A DNA stretch of 29,739 nucleotides, taken from NCBI GenBank assembly GCA_964390645.1, contig CAYMLL010000058.1:1-29739 (forward strand), given 5' to 3'. The translations under genes and the position numbers were made by a program. This stretch comes from CAYMLL01 sp964390645. GTDB lineage: Bacteria; Planctomycetota; UBA8108. Shown here piece by piece: positions 17,101 to 24,826 of this stretch (its first letter is position 1; each line of letters begins with the position of its first letter). Below the pieces are notes generated by a model. That model was given only the letters and a program-made list of their open reading frames with translations. It made no database searches and had not been told where the DNA came from.

Positions 17101-17766
17101 TCAGGGCTCGGTCTCGCGGCGCCTGTCGAGGGATCGAACGGCACCTCGATCCCCGATCAGGTCCACCATCTCGTCGGCGAGTGCATCGCCCGCGTCGACA
17201 AGGAACTCGGCGCTGCCCGTGTAGTGGTGGCTTCGCCTGCTGACGTCCTGGAATCTGTCCCGGCGGGCGTACTGCTCCGACGTCTCGTGTTTCCGGCCGG
17301 CCCAGCGGACCTTGTACTCGAGGTCGAGCAGGATCGAGAGCTCCTTCGGGTGAGAGGGCATGGCATCGAAGGGGGTGAACGTGCCCTTGAACCCCTCGAG
17401 CTCCGCGACGGCGATCTGGCCCGGCGCGAGGAGTGATCCTGCGCCGAGCGCGCCGGTCGTTCCGATGACCGGCGGCATACCGGGAGTCTTGACGACCTTG
17501 CGAGGGCCGCGGATGAAGCGCTTGATCGTGCGCTCGTACTGGGTCCCTGCCCGTTAGCCCTGGTCGCTGTAGCCCTGGAGTCACACCATGCCGGCGACCT
17601 CGAAGCCGACACTCTCGTCGTCCTCGGGGTGATACTTGCCGGGGCGGGGAGCGCGGCGAGGCTCCCCGGGCTCGTGCTCCACGGCCTCGGCTTCGGCCTT
17701 CTGCGTCTCAGCCCCGTTCAGCGCTTCGCGGCTGGCCTCCTCCCGGACTGCGGGGCCGGCCCCGAT
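17101..17766 (-). pseudogene. Sialate O-acetylesterase (SASA family) remnant, 5'-truncated with two in-frame stops
   Basis: One minus-strand frame, directly after the sulfatase stop, reads PRPGKYHPEDDESVGFEVAG-MV, then TGA (17581-17583), LQGYSDQG, TAA (17554-17556), then continues QYERTIKRFIRGPRKVVKTP and MPPVIGTTGALG, GFKGTFTPFDAMP, and HHYTGSAEFLVDAGDALAD to a TGA at 17101. The SASA family has GYE(L/V)AGMVW(F/L)QGW.D at this place, so the first stop replaces the conserved Trp (TGG to TGA). The C-terminal SHHYTGSAEF matches the catalytic His region. The N-terminal half with the catalytic Ser (GQSN-type) is missing; the remnant begins three bases after the sulfatase stop, in the same frame as the sulfatase. 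It once removed O-acetyl groups from sugars, fitting the neighbouring sulfatase. A sequencing error is possible but would need two events. Confidence 0.65.
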
Positions 17767-19260
17767 TTACTTCGCGTCCTCGACCCAATCCGGCGTCCCG
17801 AACCAGTCGTGCATCTCCCTGACGAAGGGCGCCACCACGTCGGAAGGCTCCGGAATGTGGCCGCGATCACCCGATTCGACCATCCATGTGTCGAGCGCGG
17901 CGCGCAGACGCAGCAACGCTCCCTCGTGTTCCGGATCTCCGGATCCGACGAGGTTCCGGATCTCGTGCGGGTCGCGCTTCGTATCGAAGAGCATCTCATC
18001 GGCAAACGGCTTCATCAGATCGAGCGCAGGCCCGGAGAGCTTGCCCTCTGCCTTGAGTCTGCGCATGAGCGGCTTGACGAGAAAGCACTTCTCCTTGTAC
18101 CGATTGAGCGTCTCGAATCCGGCGCCAGGAGTGAAGTTCCTCACGTAGTGGAATCGTCGGTCATGGACGGAGCGCATTCGTACGACGGTTTCGTCGATTC
18201 TGTCCCGGGCCGCAAAGGCGAATCGCCTCGGCGGATCCGCGTGCGGGCCCAGAAAGACGCGGCTCTGCATTCCCGGCGGACGCTCTGTTCCCGCGATCTG
18301 CAACGTGGTTGCCGTCAGGTCCATCAGGCTGACAACTCGATCGCTGACGCTCCCTCGCTTCTCCGACTTGCTCAGAACCGGATGGTTCTTCGCGCCGCGG
18401 ACGATGAGAGGGACGCGGAGGCCCGAGTCGAACGGCCAGTGGATCCCCCTCGCCGTGAGTCGGCCGTTGTCCGAGAAGAAGATCACGACGGTGTCGTCGT
18501 ACAGGCCATCATCCTCGAGTCGCTTCAGAATCTTCCCGACGCGGACATCGGCGCCGCTGATGGAGTTGAGATAACGGGACCACTCCTGACGTACGACGGA
18601 GTGGTCGGGGTAGTAGGGCGGAGGCGTCACGTTCTTCTCCGTCGCCACCTTCGGATGCCACTCCTCGCCCACCCACGGGACGCGCTCCTTCTGCGCGGAC
18701 TTGCGATCATAGATGTCGTATTCCGCCTCGGGAAGGTTGATCTGTGCAAAGAAGGGCTGATTGGCTTCGAGGTCGTCCCACTGCGCGGTGTCGTGGAGCT
18801 TGCCTTCGTTGACGAAGTTCAGATCGAGCTTCCCGGTGCCCATCTGCTCATCGCCGAGATGAGTGACGTTGGCCGTGTAGTAGCCGACGTCCTTCAGGCG
18901 ATGAGTGAGCGGGCGGATACCCGGCGGAAGCCGGAAGTCGTCGCTCCGATGCGAGCGCATGTTGTGTGTATCCGTCGTGGTCTGATACATGCCGAGCATG
19001 AAGCAGGACCGACTGGGGGCGCAGACCGGCGAGGTCGAGAAGGCGTTCGTGTAGCGGATGCCGTGCCTGGCGAGCGTGTCGATGTTCGGAGTCGAGACCT
19101 GCTTTTCACCGTAGCACCCGAGGTCGTTGGAGAAGTTCTCGGCCACGATCCAGAGGATGTTCGGACGTTCTCTCGCCGCGAGGGGGGCCGGGGCCCACAA
19201 GGTGAGGGCCACGATCCCGGAGCAGGCCAGCAGGCAGCTGTGGGTCGCCGTGTTTCGCAC
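17767..19260 (-). CDS. Secreted type I sulfatase (formylglycine-dependent, CxPxR motif)
   Basis: The frame runs open to 19800, but the upstream part is Arg-rich. The GTG at 19260 (after GATGGGGCC) gives a signal peptide (CLLACSGIVALTLWAPAPLA) and 497 residues, close to the 496 of the other sulfatase. Key features are RPNILWIVAENFSNDLGCYG, the canonical formylglycine site VCAPSRS (Cys80, TGC at 19021-19023), MLGMYQTTTDTHNMRSH, VVIFFSDNG (metal site) and the C-terminal EMLFDTKRDPHEIRNL. It removes sulfate from polysaccharide or a smaller ester outside the cytoplasm; the exact substrate is unknown. It lies 167 bp downstream of the cytochrome gene on the same strand, so the two may be co-transcribed, and is followed at once by the esterase remnant. 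Confidence 0.92.
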   Translation of the reverse strand: MRNTATHSCLLACSGIVALTLWAPAPLAARERPNILWIVAENFSNDLGCYGEKQVSTPNIDTLARHGIRYTNAFSTSPVCAPSRSCFMLGMYQTTTDTHNMRSHRSDDFRLPPGIRPLTHRLKDVGYYTANVTHLGDEQMGTGKLDLNFVNEGKLHDTAQWDDLEANQPFFAQINLPEAEYDIYDRKSAQKERVPWVGEEWHPKVATEKNVTPPPYYPDHSVVRQEWSRYLNSISGADVRVGKILKRLEDDGLYDDTVVIFFSDNGRLTARGIHWPFDSGLRVPLIVRGAKNHPVLSKSEKRGSVSDRVVSLMDLTATTLQIAGTERPPGMQSRVFLGPHADPPRRFAFAARDRIDETVVRMRSVHDRRFHYVRNFTPGAGFETLNRYKEKCFLVKPLMRRLKAEGKLSGPALDLMKPFADEMLFDTKRDPHEIRNLVGSGDPEHEGALLRLRAALDTWMVESGDRGHIPEPSDVVAPFVREMHDWFGTPDWVEDAK

Positions 19261-19427
19261 GGCCCCATCATAGTCGAGTCGGTCTCGGCGAGGCCAACCC
19301 CGATCTCGGGATCCTCGTTCCGGGATCTGGCGTGCGTCGATTCGGAGGGAGTTCAGACCCCTGCGCAGGGGCGGAGACCTCGCGTGCGACGCGGTGTTCG
19401 ATCGACCTCGACGGAACGACCAGCCCG

Positions 19428-20831
19428 CTACCCGCCCACCTTCTCGATCATGTCCCCGGTGATATTCTCGCGCCCTCGGAAGCCCTTGCGCCAGCGGGCG
19501 TCGATCACGGCTTCGCCGTAGAAATCGACCTTCCCCAGCATCACGGTCGGATCGGCGGCCAGACGGCCTCGTGTATCGGTGAACACCTTGATCAGGTACT
19601 TTCCCGGCGCGAGTGTGGCGTCCTCGGAGTCCCGGCTCAGCGGCCGGGGGGCCGGCGGCCGGATCAAGAAAAGCGCTCCCCCGACCCTTCTCCTGGGCGT
19701 CACCGAGCCTTGCGTGAACGCGATCGGACTCGCCTGCCAGGATTCGGTCTCCCCGTCCCAGGCGTGAACAAGAAGCTGAACTCGGCGGAGATCGGGCCAC
19801 TCCTCCGGCACCTTCCGCAGGAAGATAACGTGCTTCGACGCATGCCAGTTGTCGGCGGGCAACTCGTCGACCGAGCTGTACCGGTCGCCGACGACCTTGG
19901 CGTAGTCCTCGAGCCAGGAGACGAACGACTTGTACGTCTGGTCGTCGACGTGGATCTTCAAGCCGCCCATGTGCGACACGGGATCGACGTCCGACGGTTT
20001 CTGATGCTCACGAGTCCCGTCGATCTTCGGCGGCAACTTCGAGATCGGCTTGACGATCATCAGGCTCTTGCGCGGGTTCCTCAGGTTGATCAGCGGGAGC
20101 CGGCCAGGCGGCGTGTTTCGACTCCGCTCGATCAGGTACCGGAGCGTCGCTTCCGGTGTCTTCTTGAAGAGGCGCAGGCGTCCGGGGGGATCCTGGCCGA
20201 ACTCCTCTTCGTACTTCCTGACTCGCTCGATGGCCTGACGGTGTTTCGGGTTGGTCGCCTCGATCTCGAAGGGGGTGTGACACGGGAAACACCGCATCCG
20301 CTGCGACCAGACGTTGCGGGCGAAGGAATCCACGACGCGACTCCTGCGCGCATGGCGGATGACCCCGTCGGGTCGTCTCGGCCTGGCGTGGTCAGCTGCG
20401 TCCGGGGCGAGCAGGTTGCGCAATACAGGGTCCTCGCAGCAGGCCTTGATCCAGGCAGCGAACGCCGCGTACTCGGCCTTGCGGGTCGCTTCATGAATGA
20501 GCTTCGCGCCCTCGTCGAGGTCCTTCTCGCCCATCTTGATCAGGGTGAGGATCTTCGACTTCTCCGGACGCTCGAGATCGATCAACCCCTGGGAGCTGAG
20601 GGACGCGAACGTCATCTCGTGGGAAGGAAGAATGTACTCCTTGAGATCCACAGCGGACAGATGGCATTGAATACAGCTCGAGGGCTTCGCCGACCGGAAG
20701 ATCGGCATGATCCTCTGCTCGAAGAGATCGATCGGCGCCGGCTTGCCGCTCGCCTCGTCGGCGACCACCACGTCGGATGCCGCCACCGACAGAAGAGCGG
20801 CGACGAGTGTTCGAATCAGGCGTCTCGACAT
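19428..20831 (-). CDS. Secreted protein with two c-type heme motifs (planctomycetal diheme cytochrome-like)
   Basis: The ATG at 20831 has GGAG 7 nt upstream and begins a signal peptide (MSRRLIRTLVAALLSVAAS...VVVA); a longer start at 20864 is unsupported. The 467-residue protein has two CxxCH heme-binding motifs: CIQCH (residues 53-57) and CFPCH (181-185). Around them are the helices usual for cytochrome c-like domains of Planctomycetota (LFEQRIMPIFRSAKPSSC; EKSKILTLIKMGEKDLDEG); Met in SHMGGLKI may serve as a distal ligand. The C-terminal ~150 residues (LRRVQLLVHAWDGE, APGKYLIKVFTDTRGRLAAD) form a beta domain of unknown role. It is exported and may carry electrons for an unidentified oxidoreductase; many Planctomycetota encode such proteins next to sulfatases. 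A block shared with the adaptor gene lies 60-105 bp upstream. Confidence 0.8.
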   Translation of the reverse strand: MSRRLIRTLVAALLSVAASDVVVADEASGKPAPIDLFEQRIMPIFRSAKPSSCIQCHLSAVDLKEYILPSHEMTFASLSSQGLIDLERPEKSKILTLIKMGEKDLDEGAKLIHEATRKAEYAAFAAWIKACCEDPVLRNLLAPDAADHARPRRPDGVIRHARRSRVVDSFARNVWSQRMRCFPCHTPFEIEATNPKHRQAIERVRKYEEEFGQDPPGRLRLFKKTPEATLRYLIERSRNTPPGRLPLINLRNPRKSLMIVKPISKLPPKIDGTREHQKPSDVDPVSHMGGLKIHVDDQTYKSFVSWLEDYAKVVGDRYSSVDELPADNWHASKHVIFLRKVPEEWPDLRRVQLLVHAWDGETESWQASPIAFTQGSVTPRRRVGGALFLIRPPAPRPLSRDSEDATLAPGKYLIKVFTDTRGRLAADPTVMLGKVDFYGEAVIDARWRKGFRGRENITGDMIEKVGG

Positions 20832-21500
20832 CGTGGTTCTCCGTGTAGAAGCCTGGTTCGACAACGTTCTTCGTCCGTCGGACCCCGACTTGTAGGGTCA
20901 GAATACTCGAACATGTGGAAGCCAGCCACGTTCCGAATCCACGGGTTCCCGTGAATCGGGGACTCCTGCTCCTTTCGGGTCCATGCTTTTCGGCTTGTGG
21001 CGATGCCCGTGCGGTCAGGAGGATCGAACGAGTTGGAATCGGCCGCTTTCCGCGTTCATCGGGTCCCTCGAATCAGCACGTCCAGACCCGCCCACATCGC
21101 CTTCACCGGATGCCACGGTGGAGCGAAGATGAGAGACCCACGAAACGGCTTGCGCACGTCACCGGCTCCGTCGAGGAGGTGAGGCGTCTCGGGAGAGAGT
21201 ACCTCGCCGTCGCGAACCGAATCTCGAGAGCCCGGATTGATGGACGACTTCGGTGGGGTTTTCGAGCTGTACCACCGGGAGGCTGCGTCGTCTTGTTGAC
21301 CATACGGGAACGGTCACGTCCCGCGGCATCATTCAGCAACGCCGCGTCGGTGCATGAATCATCCCGGTCGAGAGCCCGGTCGGCCAGGTCACGACGGGCG
21401 TGAGGGGCAGCACGGCCCCGTGCCGTGTTCACTCGTTCTCGCCTCAGGCGGGCGAGTGACCCGCCGCTGATCGTGCAGGAGCGCTGCCCGAACGAGTGTG
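20832..21500. other. 669-bp intergenic region between two minus-strand genes
   Basis: The left end holds the shared upstream block of the cytochrome gene (20891-20934). A hairpin with 6-bp arms GGCGGG/CCCGCC at 21447-21465 lies 36 bp downstream of the adaptor gene; no T-run follows. The segment at 21330-21360 shares ATTCAGC and GGTGCATGAATC with 124-148. A mini-frame from 21240 (MDDFGGVFELYHREAASSC, then stop) looks like the start of an ECF sigma factor but goes no further; I do not call it. Confidence 0.5.
20891..20934 (-). promoter_or_regulatory. ECF-sigma-like promoter block upstream of the cytochrome gene
   Basis: On the minus strand GGAAC (20934-20930), 17 nt, then GTTCGAGTA (20912-20904) precede the ATG at 20831 by 73 nt. 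GGAAC is the usual -35 signature of extracytoplasmic-function sigma promoters and a GTT/GTC-containing box 16-17 nt later is the usual -10. A closely similar block with identical spacing precedes the adaptor gene (24245-24288). Assignment as a promoter is inference. Confidence 0.4.
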
Positions 21501-22715
21501 CTACTGGATGAATTCCGGCGGATCGAGCAGCACCTGATCCCCTTCCTGCAAACCGGCCTCGACGACGACGAACACGTCGTTGCTGTCGCCGAGCTGCAAG
21601 GAACGCCGCTGTGCTTCTCCGGGAGTTCCGACCCAGCAGAAGGCCCCCTGCTCGGTTTCGTCCACCGCTGCTACCGGGATCATCAGCACGTTCTCGTGCC
21701 GAGTCATGATCACCTCGACCCCGGCGTTCATGCCCGGCTTGAGACCTTCCACCGAGGGAAGCTGGATGATCGAGTCGTATTTCACGATGTCGCCCGTCCA
21801 CCACCCTGCCGGCCGGGCGGTCGAAGCCACGGAGGAAACCTCGCCTTCGAGCGCTCTGTCCGGCAGCGTCACCCTGGCAGACATCCCCGGCTTGATGCGG
21901 TCGATCATCGACTCGTGAATGCCGAACTTGACTTGCATCTTCGACAGATCAGGCATGAGCAGCAGCACTTGATCATTGTGCGTCGTTGCACCTTCCGTGA
22001 TGTCGGGTGTGTCCTTCCACTTTGCGGTCGACGGGTAAATCACCAGGCCGCTCCTTTCGGCCTTGACGACACAGCGCTCGATCTCCTTGCTCGCAAGAGC
22101 CACCCGAGCCTCGTCCATCTTGAGGACTTCTTCGTGTGCGTTTGCCGCTGATTTCGCTGATTCCCAGTTGCCTCTGAGCCTTACCAGCTCCTCTTCCTTG
22201 GCGAATCGAGTCAGCACATCGATCTCGATCCTCTTGATTTCCACGTCGGCCTCGGCCTCCTCGACGGCGAGCTCGTTCTGCTTCACATCCAGAGCACTTG
22301 CGTACCCTTTCTTGAACATCATGCGAGCATGATCGAGCATGCTCGTCCCCGTACGCAGTTTCGCCTCGGCGATCGCCAGGTCCTTCTCCAGCGTCATGAG
22401 CTCCGTGCGATACTTGCCTTCCAGGTACTCGGATATGGCGAGCCCCGCTCTCGTGGCCTGAGCCCTGAATCCTATGGCTGCGTCCTTCGATAGATACGCG
22501 AACTTCGTGCGTTCGTGGAGGTAGTCTTCGATCTGCTTGTTCTCCAGCCGGACCAGTTCGTCGCCTGGCTGTACCTGAGTACCGTTCTCGATCACCCGGG
22601 TGATGGTGCTATGCCCTCGGACCTCGCACTTGATTTGCGTGTTGTTCGAGCTCTCCAGGGTCCCCTGTTCCGTCAAGGTGACGAGCAGGGCTCCACGCTT
22701 GATCGTGTGGACCAG
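21501..22715 (-). repeat. Second module of the internal adaptor duplication
   Basis: This half of the adaptor gene duplicates 22716-23975. DNA similarity remains high in the lipoyl/beta-barrel part: 22009-22061 and 23252-23304 share long runs, including GGGTAAATCACCAGGCCGCT. It is lower in the coiled-coil part, where the two hairpins have diverged. Confidence 0.8.
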
Positions 22716-24188
22716 CGTGGAACCCACCAGCTCCCGTGCCTCCTCGATGGAGGCCGTCGGATTGAGCACTACCTGATCCCCTTCCGTCAACCCGGCCTCG
22801 ACAACGATGAACTCGTCGTTGCTTTCGCCGAGCTGCAGAGAACGCCGTTGCGCTCCTTCGGTGGACTCGACCCAGCAGAAGTGCTCCTGGTCGGTCTCTA
22901 CCACTGCTGCCACCGGCACCGACAACACGTTCTCGTGCCGGGCCACGATCACTTCCACCTCGGCGCTCATGCCGGGCCTCAGCGATCGCACGGAGGGAAG
23001 CTGGATGACCGTGTCGTATCTCACCGCGTCTGCGGTCCACCAACGGGCCGAACTTGCGACCGAGGCTACCGAAGAGACCCTGGTGTGAAGCGTCCTGTCC
23101 GGCAGGGTTACACTGGCAGCCAGTCCCGGCTTGATGCGGTCGATGATCGACTCGTGAATCTGGACTTTGACTTGCATTCGCGACAGGTCGGGCATCAGCA
23201 GCAAGACCTGGTTGTTGTGGACACTCGCACCTTCTGCGATGTCGGGTGCATCCTTCCACTTTGCGGTCGAAGGGTAAATCACCAGGCCGCTCCTCGGGGC
23301 TTTGATGACGCAGTTCTCGAATTCCTCCAGCGCGAGTTCAAGGCGACCCTGCTCCAGCGCCAACCCCGCTTTCCGCCCTTCCAGCCTTGCCCTGGTAGCG
23401 ACTACCTGGCCGCTCAGTGATTCCAGCTCCATCGCCTTGGTAAGTCGCTTCAGAACATCAATCTCGGTCTCGTTGACATTCAGCTCCAGCTCCGCTTGCG
23501 TGACGGTGTACCCGTTCGCCGCGACTTCCAGCTCTGTCACGTATCCCTGCTGAAACAACGTCTCGGTCTTACGAAGCATCGTCTGCGAGGTGAGCAGGTT
23601 CCGCTTGGCGATCACCAGCTGCTTCTCCAGCGACTCGATCTGAGAGCGATACGTGCCTTTCATGTACGCATCGACGCTGACCTTCGCTTTTGCCACATCC
23701 GCCTCGGCTCTCGCGAGTGCGGCCTTCGCGATGTTCGTGTCCGTCTTTCCCAGACTGATGGTCTCCTCGATGATTTTCGTATCCAGCCTGACCAGTTCGT
23801 CTCCCGCCTCCACGATCGTCCCCGAAGGGATCACCCAGGTGACGGTACTCCGGCCTCCACGGCCGCCGTACCCGCCGCGGATTTCACACTTGATCTCCGT
23901 CCGCCTGAAGCTCTCGACGGTCCCCGGTTCGGTGACCGTGACGACCAGGTCTCCGCGCGTGACTGTGTGAATCATCCTGGAGTCGGTCGCCTGCGACGAG
24001 CCGGCAACCCAGATCAATGCGGCAGCAGACGCCAGCACCGCGAGCACACCGATCACCAGCCGGCCCCTTCTCCACCAGCTGCCTGGTCCCCACCAGCTGC
24101 CTCGTACGGAATCCTGAAGACCGCCGCACGGTTGCGAACGCCCCGGTTCCGGATGGCTCTGCATTCCTGGACGCGTCTGATTCGACAC
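21501..24188 (-). CDS. Tandem-fused membrane fusion protein: two HlyD/RND-type adaptor modules in one chain
   Basis: The GTG at 24188 has GAGGAG 8 nt upstream; the frame is open to 24296. The 895-residue product has one N-terminal membrane anchor (residues 42-63, after a Trp/Arg-rich WWGPGSWWRRGR). Two adaptor modules follow, about residues 72-491 and 492-895. Each has the opening (M/L)(I/V)HT(V/I).RG.L(V/L)VT(V/L)TE.GT(V/L)ES, a first lipoyl half (V.(A/P)GDELVRL(D/E).K), a long coiled-coil hairpin, the second lipoyl half (A.RSGLVIYPSTAKWKD), a beta-barrel (QVLLLMPDLS.MQVK, IDRIKPG, VTLPDR) and a membrane-proximal domain (RHENVL..PVAAV.ETEQ). Normal family members have one module of 350-450 residues. 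Such adaptors link an inner-membrane pump to an outer-membrane channel; no ABC or RND pump gene is in the window, so the partner is unknown. Confidence 0.88.
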   Translation of the reverse strand: MSNQTRPGMQSHPEPGRSQPCGGLQDSVRGSWWGPGSWWRRGRLVIGVLAVLASAAALIWVAGSSQATDSRMIHTVTRGDLVVTVTEPGTVESFRRTEIKCEIRGGYGGRGGRSTVTWVIPSGTIVEAGDELVRLDTKIIEETISLGKTDTNIAKAALARAEADVAKAKVSVDAYMKGTYRSQIESLEKQLVIAKRNLLTSQTMLRKTETLFQQGYVTELEVAANGYTVTQAELELNVNETEIDVLKRLTKAMELESLSGQVVATRARLEGRKAGLALEQGRLELALEEFENCVIKAPRSGLVIYPSTAKWKDAPDIAEGASVHNNQVLLLMPDLSRMQVKVQIHESIIDRIKPGLAASVTLPDRTLHTRVSSVASVASSARWWTADAVRYDTVIQLPSVRSLRPGMSAEVEVIVARHENVLSVPVAAVVETDQEHFCWVESTEGAQRRSLQLGESNDEFIVVEAGLTEGDQVVLNPTASIEEARELVGSTLVHTIKRGALLVTLTEQGTLESSNNTQIKCEVRGHSTITRVIENGTQVQPGDELVRLENKQIEDYLHERTKFAYLSKDAAIGFRAQATRAGLAISEYLEGKYRTELMTLEKDLAIAEAKLRTGTSMLDHARMMFKKGYASALDVKQNELAVEEAEADVEIKRIEIDVLTRFAKEEELVRLRGNWESAKSAANAHEEVLKMDEARVALASKEIERCVVKAERSGLVIYPSTAKWKDTPDITEGATTHNDQVLLLMPDLSKMQVKFGIHESMIDRIKPGMSARVTLPDRALEGEVSSVASTARPAGWWTGDIVKYDSIIQLPSVEGLKPGMNAGVEVIMTRHENVLMIPVAAVDETEQGAFCWVGTPGEAQRRSLQLGDSNDVFVVVEAGLQEGDQVLLDPPEFIQ
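22716..23975 (-). repeat. First module of the internal adaptor duplication
   Basis: Codes residues 72-491 of the adaptor. Equivalent landmarks in the second module are about 420 residues further on. The duplicated unit spans the whole soluble adaptor but not the membrane anchor, which is present only once. Confidence 0.8.
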
Positions 24189-24244
24189 GGATCGGTCTCC
24201 TCGATCGCCGGCCGCTGGAGTGATTCTGATCTTGCGCGGCTGCT

Positions 24245-24288
24245 CGTGAGGCCAAAGTACTCGAACGCGTTGAGGCCGGCCACGTTCC
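24245..24288 (-). promoter_or_regulatory. ECF-sigma-like promoter block upstream of the tandem adaptor gene
   Basis: On the minus strand GGAAC (24288-24284), 17 nt, then GTTCGAGTA (24266-24258) precede the GTG start at 24188 by 70 nt. Over 46 nt from GGAAC, 35 positions match the block before the cytochrome gene by hand count. Both core boxes are identical and their spacing is the same. Confidence 0.4.
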
Positions 24289-24680
24289 GTTCTCACGTTC
24301 CGGCCGAGACCGATCGCGCAGGGGTTCGTGCCGGCCGACGCGACTTTTCTGACGGCGCTCCGTCATCGCGGCGCCGGCCGGAGTCCATGGCCTCTCGAGA
24401 GGTCCGGCATCCACGCGGCGGTCCGTGACACCGCCCTCGCATCGAAGAGTCCGATGACGTCGCCGGAGCGCGTTCTCCGATGTCCTCTCGAGCCGATTGC
24501 CGCCCGCCCGACGGGGTTGCGCAGCCATGGCTCGACGATTCGAGGGGCCTCGCTGGAAGCAACGCCTCGGTCATCGAGAGGGGAGCCGGTTCGAGCCCTG
24601 TCAGGCGCGTGTGGGAGAGTCTGCTCGCCGGCTCGTGGCGGAGGCACCGGTCGGTGAACTCCCGAAGGTCGTCAGGGGAA

Positions 24681-24712
24681 GCACCCCATCGCGGCGCGGC
24701 GCGATGGGGTGC
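24681..24712. promoter_or_regulatory. Perfect 12-bp inverted repeat (operator or RNA hairpin candidate)
   Basis: GCACCCCATCGC (24681-24692) and GCGATGGGGTGC (24701-24712) are exact reverse complements around an 8-nt loop. A weak -10-like TACGAT (24720-24725) follows directly, and the next start codon is at 24827. The position suggests an operator overlapping the -35 region or a hairpin; no T-run follows, so a terminator is unlikely. Confidence 0.5.
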
Positions 24713-24826
24713 AGTGTGGTACGATGCCGCGAACGACAAACCGGTTCGCCAACGACGAGCCATCGTGTCGGAGGAACGTCTCCACGGCGCGACGAAGCCC
24801 TCGAGACTTCACGACGGGACGGTCAT

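Larger units (their letters stand above)
24189..24826. other. 638-bp divergent intergenic region with shared block and hairpin
   Basis: Between the adaptor gene and the two-barrel gene. It contains the second copy of the ECF-like block (24245-24288) and a perfect inverted repeat (24681-24712). The plus-strand frame open from 24497 is the upstream extension of the next gene and lacks protein-like composition before its signal peptide. No other gene was recognised. Confidence 0.6.

Noticed and set aside
19261..19800. 180-codon N-terminal extension of the second sulfatase
   Set aside because: It is Arg-rich, overlaps the 3' end of the cytochrome gene in another frame, and sits before a clear signal peptide.
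21240..21299. Mini-frame MDDFGGVFELYHREAASSC resembling the start of an ECF sigma factor
   Set aside because: Only 19 codons before a stop; no sigma domain follows in any frame.
21447..21465. GGCGGG/CCCGCC hairpin as terminator of the adaptor gene
   Set aside because: No T-run on the transcribed side and six-base GC arms are common by chance here.
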